NCBI RefSeq assembly: GCF_014192575.1
Contig: NZ_JACHYC010000004.1
Location: 434,001 to 498,000 of the forward strand
Length of the DNA stretch: 64,000 bases
Direction: 5' to 3'
From: Variovorax sp. Sphag1AA
Lineage (GTDB): Bacteria; Pseudomonadota; Gammaproteobacteria; Burkholderiales; Burkholderiaceae_C
Below are positions 9,388 to 17,547 of this stretch, piece after piece. Made by a program: the position numbers and the translations under genes. Every line of letters begins with the position of its first letter. The first letter of the stretch is position 1. The notes below the pieces were generated by a model. That model saw only the letters and a list, made by a program, of their open reading frames with translations. It was not told the DNA's origin and did no database searches.

Positions 9388-10431
9388 GTGGCGGTTTTCA
9401 CGGAAGTCGGATTCGACGAAGCCGACGCGCTGGTCCAGCGCCTGGGACTCGGCCCCCTCCGCGAGCTTCGCGGCATCGAGGGCGGCATCGAGAACACCAA
9501 CTACTTCGCAACCACGGAATCGGGCGAGTTCGTCCTGACGCTGTTCGAGCGCCTTGGTGCCGAGCAGCTTCCTTACTACCTTTGTTTGATGAAGCACCTC
9601 GCGGCACGCGGCCTCCCCGTGCCGGAGCCGGTGGCCGATCCCGCAATCGCACCGCCAGACGGCCATGCGCTGTCGATCCCCGCGAATGCGCCTTGCGAGC
9701 TGCTTCACACTGTTGCGGGCAAGCCGGCCGCCATCGTTCAGCGGCTGCAGGGCAAGAGCGAGCTGGCACCCAACGCACGCCACTGTGCTGAGCTCGGCCG
9801 CCTGCTGGCGCGCATGCACATCGCAGCGCGCGACTTCCCGCGCATCCAGCCCAATCTGCGTGGCCTCCACTGGTGGAACGACACCACGCCAGTGGTCCTG
9901 CCCTACCTCCAAGCCGCGCAAGCTGCCCTGCTGCGCAGCGAACTCGCCTACCAGAACCACATCGCCGAATCGTCGACCTTCGCGGCGCTGCCGCGCGGCC
10001 CCGTCCACGCCGACCTGTTCCGCGACAACGCGATGTTCGACACGCACGCCAGCGCCGAGGCGCCGAAGCTCACCGGCGTCTTCGACTTCTATTTCGCAGG
10101 CACCGACACCTGGCTGTTCGACATTGCCGTGTGCCTGAACGACTGGGCCATCGATCTCAAGACCGGCCGCCATGACAGCGCCCGCGCCGATGCACTGCTC
10201 GCGGCCTATAGCTCGGTGCGCCCGCTGACGGGCGCCGAGCGCGCCCTGTTGCCGGCGATGCTGCGCGCGGCGGCACTGCGCTTCTGGATCTCGCGCCTGT
10301 GGGATTTCTATCTGCCGCGCGAAGCCAGCATGCTCAAGCCCCACGATCCAAGCCATTTCGAGCGCGTGCTGCGCGAACGCGCCCACGCAAGCTTCGAGTT
10401 ACCAGAAAGCGTGCAGCCCCTGGCTGCCTGA
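9388..10431 (+). CDS. thrB: Homoserine kinase (ThrB2, aminoglycoside-phosphotransferase fold)
   Basis: A 347-residue kinase that phosphorylates homoserine with ATP in threonine synthesis. It belongs to the HSK2 type, which has the protein-kinase-like phosphotransferase fold and is unrelated to the GHMP homoserine kinase of enterobacteria. Recognisable parts are the N-terminal RELRGIEGGIENTNYFATT, the catalytic-loop region GPVHADLFRDNAMF (His-x-Asp with a following Asn) and FDFYFAGTDTWLFDIAVC, which carries the metal-binding Asp. The start is the GTG at 9388 (MAVFTEV), where the family normally begins; the frame is open upstream but unlike the family. It is followed 9 bases later by a membrane protein gene. 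Confidence 0.93.
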   Translation: MAVFTEVGFDEADALVQRLGLGPLRELRGIEGGIENTNYFATTESGEFVLTLFERLGAEQLPYYLCLMKHLAARGLPVPEPVADPAIAPPDGHALSIPANAPCELLHTVAGKPAAIVQRLQGKSELAPNARHCAELGRLLARMHIAARDFPRIQPNLRGLHWWNDTTPVVLPYLQAAQAALLRSELAYQNHIAESSTFAALPRGPVHADLFRDNAMFDTHASAEAPKLTGVFDFYFAGTDTWLFDIAVCLNDWAIDLKTGRHDSARADALLAAYSSVRPLTGAERALLPAMLRAAALRFWISRLWDFYLPREASMLKPHDPSHFERVLRERAHASFELPESVQPLAA

Positions 10432-10440
10432 GTCGACACG

Positions 10441-11235
10441 ATGAAACTCAATCTCGTGCCGGCGCGTACCGGCGTGATTTGGGTCCGCGCCGGACTGCAG
10501 GCCTTCGCGCGGCAGCCGCTGGCCTTTATTTCGCTGTTCTTCTTCTTCATGACGGTGGTGTCGCTGGCATCGCAGGTGCCTCTGATCGGCGCCGCGATCG
10601 CGTTGATGCTGCTGCCGACGATGACACTGGGCCTCATGGCGGCGACCGCGCAGGCCGCCGGTCCGGAGAAGCCGCCCGCCGGCACTGTGTTCCTTGCCGC
10701 GCTCCATGCGGTGCGCGCCGACGTGCGTCCCATGGCGGTGCTCGGCGCAATGTACGCCGCGCTGTTCCTGGCGGTGATGGCGATTTCCGCGCTGGCCGAT
10801 GGCGGCCAGTTCGCCCGCGTCTACCTACTGGGCGGACAACTGACGCGCGAAATGGCCGAGACCACCGAATTCCAGGTGGCGCTGTGGATCGCGATGGGCT
10901 TGTATCTGCCGCTGTCGCTGGCCTTCTGGCATGCGCCTGCGCTGGTTCACTGGCACCGCGTGCCGCCGGCCAAGAGCCTCTTCTTCAGCTTCGTGGCCTG
11001 CTTCAGGAATTTCGGTGCGCTGACGGTTTTCGGTCTCGTCTGGGCAGGCGTCTTCATCGGCGCAGGCATCGTGCTGAGCCTCCTGGCAACGCTGCTGGTC
11101 GCCATCGGCGCGATGGGCGTGGGCGCCGGTGCTTCGGCGGCCGGCGGTGCGGTGATGATCGGCGGCGCGCTGGTCATGGCCGCCATGTTCTTCACCAGCA
11201 CCTGGTTTACGTTCAGGGATTCCTTTCAGGAATAG
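10441..11235 (+). CDS. BPSS1780-family integral membrane protein
   Basis: A 264-residue protein with about six hydrophobic segments, beginning after a short cytoplasmic start MKLNLVPARTGVIWVRAG. It matches the uncharacterised BPSS1780 membrane family common in Burkholderiales. The first two helices are near residues 23-70, then about 97-120, 141-165, 184-225 and 235-255. The sequence is rich in Gly and Ala in the last helices (AIGAMGVGAGASAAGGAVM). It follows thrB by 9 bases on the same strand and may be cotranscribed. No catalytic motif is visible; the function is unknown. Confidence 0.8.
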   Translation: MKLNLVPARTGVIWVRAGLQAFARQPLAFISLFFFFMTVVSLASQVPLIGAAIALMLLPTMTLGLMAATAQAAGPEKPPAGTVFLAALHAVRADVRPMAVLGAMYAALFLAVMAISALADGGQFARVYLLGGQLTREMAETTEFQVALWIAMGLYLPLSLAFWHAPALVHWHRVPPAKSLFFSFVACFRNFGALTVFGLVWAGVFIGAGIVLSLLATLLVAIGAMGVGAGASAAGGAVMIGGALVMAAMFFTSTWFTFRDSFQE

Positions 11236-11237
11236 AA

Positions 11238-11345
11238 GCTCGCCCCCAGGCTTGCTCACTTCGTGTAGCCGCCACCCCCTACCGGGGGCAACACCAGCGG
11301 CCCGGCAGAGCCGGTTCCGCGGTGTTTCCCGAAGGGCCGGGCTTC
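11238..11345. repeat. Intergenic palindromic repeat (REP-like)
   Basis: The gap between two convergent genes is filled by closely packed inverted repeats. CCCCC TACC GGGGG forms one hairpin. AACACC and GGTGTT flank a GC-rich stem. CGAAG GGCCGGG CTTCG forms a third. The arrangement looks like a REP/BIME-type element that could end or insulate transcription from both sides. I believe similar sequences recur between convergent genes in Comamonadaceae, but that rests on memory and was not searched. It does not resemble the hairpin pair at 3.4-3.9 kb. Confidence 0.55.
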
Positions 11346-11357
11346 GCCGGCTTGGTG

Positions 11358-13730
11358 TCAGATGGGGGTGAGTTTGGCGACTGAGAGCGCCAGCCACTTC
11401 ACGCCGTGGCGCGGGAAGTTGACCTGCGCGCGGGCATCGTCGCCGGTGCCTTCGAGCGCGGTGATCGTGCCTTCACCGAATTTGTTGTGGAACACCTGCA
11501 TGCCGGAGCGCAGGCCATGCGAAGGCGCGGCCTTCTGCGGCGGAACGGGCGGGTTGGCGAAGGTCTCGCGGCCGTAGCTGCTGCCGGCGCCGCGCGAGGT
11601 GGCGTAGCCGCCGCCGTAGCCGAAGGCCGAAGGTGCGAAGCCGCCCTGGTTCTTCGGGGTCAGCCACTTGAGCGCGCTTTCGGGGAGTTCGTCGAAGAAG
11701 CGGCTCTTGAGGTTGTAGCGGGTCTGGCCGTGCAGCATGCGCGTCTGCGAATGGCTCATGTACAAGCGCTTGCGGGCGCGCGTGATCGCCACGTACATCA
11801 GGCGGCGCTCTTCCTCGAGGCTTTCGTAGTCGCTCATCGAGTTCTCGTGTGGAAAGAGTCCCTCCTCCATACCGGTGATGAACACGCAGTCGAATTCGAG
11901 GCCCTTGGCGGCGTGCACCGTCATGAGCTGCACCGCATCCTGGCCGGCCTGCGCCTGGTTGTCGCCCGATTCGAGCGCGGCGTGAGTCAGGAAGGCCGCG
12001 AGCGGGCTGAGCGTTTCACCTGTCTCGGCGTCAGGCGCGAGCGGCTCGTCCAGCAGCGGGCGATTCGGGTCCAGGCCTTGGCTCGCCGGTGACTGACGAA
12101 GTTCGTCCACCGGCAGCGCGACGGCATCTCGACCAAAGCCTTCCTGCGTGACGAAGCTCTCGGCCGCGTTGACCAGTTCCTCCAGGTTCTCGATGCGGTC
12201 CGCGCCTTCTCGATCGGCCTTGTAGTGCTCGATGAGCCCGCTGTGGTCGAGCACCAGCTCGATGATCTCGCGCAGCGACATGCCCTGCGTCTGCTCGCGC
12301 AGCACGTCGATCTTGGCGACGAAGGCCGAGAGGTTGCCGCCTGCCTTGCCACCCACCGCGCTGACCGCGTCGTGCAACGAACGGCCGGCCGCTCGCGCTG
12401 CGTCCTGCAGCACCTCGATGCTGCGCGCGCCAATGCCGCGCGGCGGGAAGTTCACGATGCGCAGGAAGCTGGTGTCGTCGTCCTTGTTTTCCAGCAGGCG
12501 CAGGTAGGCCAGCGCATGCTTGATTTCGGCGCGCTCGAAGAAGCGCAATCCGCCATACACGCGGTACGGCACGGCGGCATTGAAGAGTGCGGTTTCGAGC
12601 ACCCGGCTCTGCGCATTGCTGCGGTAGAGCACTGCCATTTCCTTGCGATCGATGCCGTCCCGCACGAGCTGGCGCATTTCCTCAACCACCCACTGCGCTT
12701 CGGCGAAATCGCTCGTCGATTCGTACACACGCACCGGCTCGCCGGGGCCCTGGTCGGTGCGCAGGTTCTTGCCGAGGCGCTTCTTGTTATGACTGATCAG
12801 CTCGTTGGCCGAATCGAGGATGTTGCTGTAGCTGCGGTAGTTCTGCTCCAGCTTGATCTGGTGCGACACCTCGAACTCGCGCACGAAGTCAGCCATGTTG
12901 CCGACCCGCGCGCCGCGGAAGGCGTAGATGCTCTGGTCGTCGTCGCCCACCGCGACCACGCTGTTGTCGCCCGGCACGAAGCGGCCGTCGGTCGTGTTGC
13001 CGGCCAGCATCTTGATCCACGCGTATTGCAGGCGGTTCGTGTCCTGGAACTCGTCGATCAGGATGTGCCGGAAGCGCCGCTGGTAGTGCTCGCGCACTGG
13101 GTCGTTGTCGCGCAGGAGCTCGAAGCTGCGCAGCATCAGCTCGCCGAAATCGACCACGCCTTCGCGCTGGCATTGCTCTTCGTAGAGCTGGTAGAGCTCG
13201 ATCTTCTTGCGGTCGTCGTCGCTGCGCGCCTCGATGTCGCGTGGGCGCAGGCCATCTTCCTTGGCGCCGGCGATGAACCATTGCGTCTGCTTGGCAGGGA
13301 AGCGCTCGTCGTCGACGTTGAACTGCTTCATCAGCCGCTTGATGGCCGAGAGCTGGTCCTGCGTGTCGAGGATCTGGAACGTCGAAGGCAGGCCGGCGAG
13401 CTTCCAGTGCGCACGCAGGAAGCGGTTGCACAGGCCGTGGAAGGTGCCGATCCACATGCCGCGCACGTTGACCGGCAGCATCGCGCCAAGGCGCGTCATC
13501 ATTTCCTTGGCCGCCTTGTTGGTAAAGGTGACAGCGAGGATGCCGCCCGGCGACACCTGCCCGGTCTGCAGGAGCCAGGCGATGCGGGTGGTGAGTACGC
13601 GGGTCTTGCCGGAGCCGGCGCCCGCGAGGATGAGTGCGTTTCCGGCCGGCAGCGTGACGGCTGCGCGCTGCTCCGGATTCAGGTTGTCAAGCAGCGGCGA
13701 ATCTGCAGGAGCCGCGAGGTCGGTGAACAT
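11358..13730 (-). CDS. uvrD: UvrD/PcrA-type superfamily 1 DNA helicase
   Basis: A 790-residue 3'-5' helicase for nucleotide-excision and mismatch repair. Motifs appear in order: the Q-motif/Walker A region LNPEQRAAV then GAGSGKT, DEFQDTN (Walker B), VGDDDQSIYAFRGA (motif III), EQNYRS (motif IV), TVHAAKGLEFD (motif V) and VAITRARKRLY (motif VI). The last 80 residues are a glycine-rich linker followed by a small domain of the type that contacts RNA polymerase (VFHNKFGEGTITALEGTGDD). I chose the ATG at 13730 (MFTDLAAP); the frame is open 63 bases further upstream but without family similarity. It is divergent from guaC. Confidence 0.95.
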   Translation of the reverse strand: MFTDLAAPADSPLLDNLNPEQRAAVTLPAGNALILAGAGSGKTRVLTTRIAWLLQTGQVSPGGILAVTFTNKAAKEMMTRLGAMLPVNVRGMWIGTFHGLCNRFLRAHWKLAGLPSTFQILDTQDQLSAIKRLMKQFNVDDERFPAKQTQWFIAGAKEDGLRPRDIEARSDDDRKKIELYQLYEEQCQREGVVDFGELMLRSFELLRDNDPVREHYQRRFRHILIDEFQDTNRLQYAWIKMLAGNTTDGRFVPGDNSVVAVGDDDQSIYAFRGARVGNMADFVREFEVSHQIKLEQNYRSYSNILDSANELISHNKKRLGKNLRTDQGPGEPVRVYESTSDFAEAQWVVEEMRQLVRDGIDRKEMAVLYRSNAQSRVLETALFNAAVPYRVYGGLRFFERAEIKHALAYLRLLENKDDDTSFLRIVNFPPRGIGARSIEVLQDAARAAGRSLHDAVSAVGGKAGGNLSAFVAKIDVLREQTQGMSLREIIELVLDHSGLIEHYKADREGADRIENLEELVNAAESFVTQEGFGRDAVALPVDELRQSPASQGLDPNRPLLDEPLAPDAETGETLSPLAAFLTHAALESGDNQAQAGQDAVQLMTVHAAKGLEFDCVFITGMEEGLFPHENSMSDYESLEEERRLMYVAITRARKRLYMSHSQTRMLHGQTRYNLKSRFFDELPESALKWLTPKNQGGFAPSAFGYGGGYATSRGAGSSYGRETFANPPVPPQKAAPSHGLRSGMQVFHNKFGEGTITALEGTGDDARAQVNFPRHGVKWLALSVAKLTPI

Positions 13731-13814
13731 CCGTCGATTGTAGAAAGCGCGGCGTATGCGGGTTATACGAACTTGCAAAACACGCGAATGCAATGCGACC
13801 GGTAGAATCAGTCA

Positions 13815-13846
13815 CCGGGCCCAAGTTTCTTGAGGTCCGGTTTTTT
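13815..13846 (+). terminator. Terminator-like hairpin in the guaC leader
   Basis: CCGGGCC (13815-13821) can pair with GGTCCGG (13834-13840, one G-U pair) across a 12-base loop, and six T residues follow at once. A TAGAAT -10-like box lies at 13803-13808, so the hairpin would be at the very start of a leader of about 155 bases before guaC. It could be an attenuator or an accidental match. Confidence 0.4.
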
Positions 13847-13970
13847 GTGCCTGCGCAAGCAGGGTCCGGTGCCGCCACCACGCCGCACCCGCAAATCCGG
13901 TCACCAAGCCAAGCGCCCCATCGCTGCCCGAAATCCTTCGGCGGCGACCTTTCTAAGGAGCTTGGAACTC

Positions 13971-14948
13971 ATGCAAATCTTCGACTACGACAACATCCTT
14001 CTGCTGCCGCGCAAGTGCGTGGTGGAAAGCCGTGCAGAGTGCGACGCCAGCGTCACGCTCGGCGGCCGCAGCTTCCGCATCCCGACGGTGCCCGCGAACA
14101 TGAAGACGGTGGTGGACGAATCCATCTGCGTCTGGCTGGCGCAGAACGGCTACTTCTACGTGATGCACCGCTTTGACCTGGACAACTTCCAGTTCGTCAA
14201 GGACATGCATGCGAAGGGTGTGTTCGCATCGATTTCGCTGGGCGTGAAGAAGCCCGACTACGAGACGGTCGACAAGCTCGCCGCAGCCGGCATGACGCCC
14301 GAGTACGTGACCATCGACATCGCGCACGGCCACGCCGACAGCGTGAAGAACATGATCGGCTACCTCAAGAAGAAGCTGCCGAAGGCCTTTGTGATCGCCG
14401 GCAATGTCGGCACGCCGGAAGCCGTGATCGACCTCGAGAACTGGGGCGCCGACGCGACCAAGGTCGGCATCGGCCCGGGCAAGGTGTGCATCACGAAGCT
14501 CAAGACCGGCTTCGGCACGGGCGGTTGGCAACTGTCGGCGCTCAAGTGGTGCGCCCGCGTCGCCACCAAGCCGATCATTGCCGACGGCGGCATCCGCGAC
14601 CACGGCGACATCGCCAAGAGCATCCGCTTCGGCGCCTCGATGGTGATGATCGGCTCGCTCTTCGCGGGCCACGAGGAATCGCCCGGCAAGACGGTCGAGG
14701 TCGACGGCCAGATCTTCAAGGAGTACTACGGCTCCGCCAGCGACTTCAACAAGGGCGAATACCGCCACGTCGAAGGCAAGCGCATCCTGGAGCCGGTCAA
14801 GGGCAAACTGGCCGACACGCTCATCGAGATGGAACAGGACATCCAGAGCTCGATCAGCTATGCCGGTGGCCGCAAGCTGCTGGACATCCGCAAGGTCAAC
14901 TACGTCACCCTCGGCGGCGACAACGCAGGCGAACACCTGCTGATGTAG
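13971..14948 (+). CDS. guaC: GMP reductase
   Basis: A 325-residue TIM-barrel enzyme that converts GMP to IMP with NADPH, returning guanine nucleotides to the adenine branch. The start [16 protein letters not shown] is typical. The catalytic Cys is about residue 173 in [15 protein letters not shown]. The phosphate-binding loops [15 protein letters not shown] and [18 protein letters not shown], and the flap around [20 protein letters not shown], match the IMPDH/GMPR family. There is no CBS domain, which separates it from IMP dehydrogenase. The ATG at 13971 is preceded by AAGGAG at 13955-13960. The gene has a long 5' region shared with the divergent uvrD and converges with the hydrolase after it. 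Confidence 0.95.
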   Translation: MQIFDYDNILLLPRKCVVESRAECDASVTLGGRSFRIPTVPANMKTVVDESICVWLAQNGYFYVMHRFDLDNFQFVKDMHAKGVFASISLGVKKPDYETVDKLAAAGMTPEYVTIDIAHGHADSVKNMIGYLKKKLPKAFVIAGNVGTPEAVIDLENWGADATKVGIGPGKVCITKLKTGFGTGGWQLSALKWCARVATKPIIADGGIRDHGDIAKSIRFGASMVMIGSLFAGHEESPGKTVEVDGQIFKEYYGSASDFNKGEYRHVEGKRILEPVKGKLADTLIEMEQDIQSSISYAGGRKLLDIRKVNYVTLGGDNAGEHLLM

Positions 14949-14969
14949 CCCCGCGGGGCCTGCGGCTTG

Positions 14970-15836
14970 TCAGGCCCTGATCAGATCCATGGCCAGCGCG
15001 TGCAGGCGCTGCGCCGGATCGGCTAGCGTTTCCAGCACGCTGAAGTGATGAAGCCCCGGCAGCGCCTCGCAGACCGGGACCACGCCTGTACCCCATGCCT
15101 CCCGGATGAGTTCGTTCTGGCGCAGGAATTCGGCACTTTCGTCCCCACCGGCCACCGTATAGAGCTTGCCGCGCTTGGGCGCCGGCCATAGCGCGGGACT
15201 CACCCGCAGCGAGTCTGCATCTGTCAGGTTCAGCACGGACGCGAGGAAAGGCGTGTGCTGGATCGGCCGCAAGTCGTGCAGCCCCGAAATCGACAGCGCG
15301 TTGCGCACGAGGTCGACCGGCAGGTCGGGCGCGACGGCCTTCCAGTCGCAGCCCAGCATCATGGCCGCGAGGTGGCCTCCCGCCGAATGCCCTGCCACCG
15401 TGATGCGCGAAGGATCGCCGCCGTACGTCGCGATGTTGCGCCAGGTCCATTCGAGCGCATGGGCCATCTGCAGTGCGATGTCGGCGATGCCGATGGGCCG
15501 ACCGGGCGTGCCGGGGCACAGCGCATAGTTGGGCACCACCACGCAGACACCGCGCTCGTGGAACGCCCGCGCGACGAAGGAATGCTCGCTCTTGTCCAGC
15601 GCCCGCCAATAGCCGCCATGAATGAAGACCAGCACCGGCGCATCCGGCTCTGCAGCCGGGAACACATCGAGCGTCTCGTTCGGACCCTCGCCGTAGCGCA
15701 GGTCGATGTGCGAGGGCAGCGCATCTCGAAGCACGGCCGACTGGGCCGCCCATCGCTCGAAATACGCCGGATGCTCGGGCACGAGCACGCGGTTGTTGTA
15801 CATGCGGTCCAGCCAGGCGGGATCGTACGAGGGCAT
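14970..15836 (-). CDS. Alpha/beta hydrolase, kynurenine formamidase/esterase-like
   Basis: A 288-residue cytosolic hydrolase. The oxyanion motif HGGYW is at 73-77, and the nucleophile Ser151 lies in AGHSAGGH. A C-terminal His in LPGLHHFSVLE should complete the triad. The HGGYW form of the oxyanion motif is typical of arylformamidases (hydrolysis of N-formylkynurenine) and related carboxylesterases, but no tryptophan-pathway gene is nearby, so the substrate stays open. I chose the ATG at 15836 because AGGAGAC lies just upstream. It is convergent with guaC (21-base gap) and divergent from the tRNA-Ala gene. Confidence 0.83.
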   Translation of the reverse strand: MPSYDPAWLDRMYNNRVLVPEHPAYFERWAAQSAVLRDALPSHIDLRYGEGPNETLDVFPAAEPDAPVLVFIHGGYWRALDKSEHSFVARAFHERGVCVVVPNYALCPGTPGRPIGIADIALQMAHALEWTWRNIATYGGDPSRITVAGHSAGGHLAAMMLGCDWKAVAPDLPVDLVRNALSISGLHDLRPIQHTPFLASVLNLTDADSLRVSPALWPAPKRGKLYTVAGGDESAEFLRQNELIREAWGTGVVPVCEALPGLHHFSVLETLADPAQRLHALAMDLIRA

Positions 15837-15920
15837 GGTTCTCGGTCTCCTGTTGTGGGTTGCGGCGAGGCGCGCATCTTGGCATGCCTGCCTCCAGCCG
15901 CAAGGGACATGTGATCTGGG

Positions 15921-15926
15921 TAGAAT
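15921..15926 (+). promoter_or_regulatory. Candidate -10 box of the tRNA-Ala gene (TAGAAT)
   Basis: TAGAAT lies 12 bases before the first base of the tRNA, a good position for a -10 element with a very short leader. A clear -35 box is not visible. Confidence 0.45.
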
Positions 15927-15938
15927 CCGCGATGCGTT

Positions 15939-16014
<76 letters not shown>

Positions 16015-16034
16015 ACGTTCCAGTTTTCGAATCG

Positions 16035-16070
16035 ACGCCTCATGCCTCACGGCCTGGGGCGTTTTCTTTT
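16035..16070 (+). terminator. Probable terminator after tRNA-Ala
   Basis: ACGCCTC (16035-16041) can pair with GGGGCGT (16056-16062, one G-U pair) over a 14-base loop, followed by a T-rich run TTTTCTTTT. It starts about 20 bases after the tRNA. Confidence 0.55.
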
Positions 16071-16111
16071 GCGCCCCCTCGCTCCTGCACGTACATGCAG
16101 ATCAGCTTCCG

Positions 16112-16175
16112 TCCGACAAAGCGACGCCGAACGCAGGCGCAGAACCCCGTAACAAAGTAATTCCTCTTTGTCGGA
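16112..16175. promoter_or_regulatory. Separated 10-bp inverted repeat upstream of the zinc-ribbon gene
   Basis: TCCGACAAAG (16112-16121) is perfectly complementary to CTTTGTCGGA (16166-16175), with 44 bases between. The second arm ends 23 bases before the ATG. It could fold the 5' leader or be a pair of protein-binding sites. No known motif is recognised. Confidence 0.4.
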
Positions 16176-16198
16176 TCGCAACGCTGCGGGGGCACGCG

Positions 16199-17533
16199 AT
16201 GACCAAATACTGCAGTTCGTGCCATACGGCGAACCGGGATCGGGCGAAGTATTGCCGTGGCTGCGCGGGCAAGTTCTCGGGCATCCTGACGCCCGCCTAT
16301 GCGTTCGACGACTCGCAGGACGCGCCGCTTTCCACGATGCCGGAAGCGCCAGCGATCGCGATGCAGCAACCGGTGATCAACCCGTTCGCCGCCACATGGC
16401 CATTGGCCACGACGAACCCGGCGCTCAGCCTCCCCGTTCTGGCGACGACAGAGGTCAGGCGGCCCCTGACGGTCCAGGCGGTGCGCTGGGCGGTGCTCCC
16501 GCTTGCAATCGCGGTGATGGCGATCGCGGGCACCAGTCTGCTCTCCGTCGATCCGGCGACCCAAACGGTCGAGCTGATGCGCAGCACTGCCCCACGGACG
16601 CCGTCGCCTCCAGCACCAGTGGCGCAGACAGCGACGCCGACCGTGGAGACACCCGCGCCGCAGCCCGCTGCTGAAGCACAGCCCCTTCGCGCGACAGAAG
16701 CGCCGAAGGCAATACCTTCACTGCCCGCGAGTCCGCAAGTCGCGCAGCTCCCCGAAACTCCAGCCGACGAGATCATGGATGCGTTGCGACTGCAGCCGCC
16801 CAAGCTGGATGCGCCGGTCGAACCAAGGGACGCAATCATTCCGGCGCCGTCGAGACCCGCGAATGCCACGAAGCCCGCCAGGATCGCGAAAGCCACGCCG
16901 CCTGTCGATCGCAAGGCAGCGCCAGTTCACACGATGCGGCAGCCCATGAGTCCGCCGATTCGAACGGCTGCGGCGCCTCCCGCGGCGGCCCCCGCAATCC
17001 CGCCAGCCATGACATCACGACCCCAAACGGTGGTCCGCATCGAATCGCCGCCAGCCCCAACTTCCATGGATTCACAACCCTCGAGGACAAACCCCACGAA
17101 CCTTCCGCGCCGCACGATCACGGCACAAGGCCCGTCAGACCCTGCGATGGGTGCCGCGGGTGGCGGCGGTGGGAGTGGTGCCGGCACAGGCGCGGGCGGC
17201 GCTGCTGCGGGTGCAAGCGGGGCTGCTGGTGCGGGCGCAGGTGGTGGAGCTGGCGCAGGCGCAGGCGGTGGCGCTGGTGCAGGCGCGGGCGGCGGTGGGC
17301 CTGGCGGTGGTCCTGGAGGCGGTGGTCCTGGAGGCGGTGGTCCTGGAGGCGGCGGTCCTGGAGGCGGCGGTCCTGGAGGCGGCGGTCCTGGAGGCGGCGG
17401 TCCTGGAGGCGGCGGTCCTGGAGGTGGGGGCCCTGGCGGTGGGGGCCCTGGCGGTGGCGGTCCCGGTGGTGGGGGCCCCGGTGGAGGTCCAGGCGGAGGT
17501 CCCGGTGGCGGCGGAGGCCCCGGCGGCCGCTAA
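16199..17533 (+). CDS. Zinc-ribbon, single-pass membrane protein with Pro-rich stalk and (GPGGG)n tail
   Basis: I do not recognise a named family. The 444-residue protein starts with a zinc ribbon: Cys5, Cys8, Cys19 and Cys22 in YCSSC and YCRGC. A single membrane helix lies near 96-116 (RWAVLPLAIAVMAIAGTSLL). The region 120-320 is a long proline-, alanine- and threonine-rich stretch. From about 320 the protein is almost only glycine with alanine, then from about 365 it is a repeat of GPGGG to the C-terminus (ending GGR). By the positive-inside rule the ribbon should be cytoplasmic and the repeat tail periplasmic or surface-exposed. The ATG at 16199 lacks a strong ribosome site. It follows the tRNA and its terminator and is convergent with thrE. 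Confidence 0.75.
   Translation: MTKYCSSCHTANRDRAKYCRGCAGKFSGILTPAYAFDDSQDAPLSTMPEAPAIAMQQPVINPFAATWPLATTNPALSLPVLATTEVRRPLTVQAVRWAVLPLAIAVMAIAGTSLLSVDPATQTVELMRSTAPRTPSPPAPVAQTATPTVETPAPQPAAEAQPLRATEAPKAIPSLPASPQVAQLPETPADEIMDALRLQPPKLDAPVEPRDAIIPAPSRPANATKPARIAKATPPVDRKAAPVHTMRQPMSPPIRTAAAPPAAAPAIPPAMTSRPQTVVRIESPPAPTSMDSQPSRTNPTNLPRRTITAQGPSDPAMGAAGGGGGSGAGTGAGGAAAGASGAAGAGAGGGAGAGAGGGAGAGAGGGGPGGGPGGGGPGGGGPGGGGPGGGGPGGGGPGGGGPGGGGPGGGGPGGGGPGGGGPGGGGPGGGPGGGPGGGGGPGGR
17311..17475 (+). repeat. 15-bp tandem repeat encoding GPGGG
   Basis: Eleven 15-base units in a row, of which the first eight (17311-17430) are nearly identical to TCCTGGAGGCGGCGG. The last three (17431-17475) have diverged. 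Each unit is five codons, so gain or loss of units keeps the reading frame. The related sequence continues less regularly to the stop codon. Confidence 0.85.
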
Positions 17534-17547
17534 GCGTCGACCGCGAC

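Noticed and set aside
12225..13805. A 526-codon open frame on the plus strand
   Set aside because: Antisense shadow of uvrD with no recognisable domain.
13847..13970. A purine or xanthine riboswitch in the guaC leader
   Set aside because: I could not find the conserved core of a known purine-type riboswitch; only the terminator-like stem is supported.
17311..17475. Tandem 15-base repeats considered as a CRISPR array
   Set aside because: The units are directly adjacent with no spacers and are in frame within a coding sequence.
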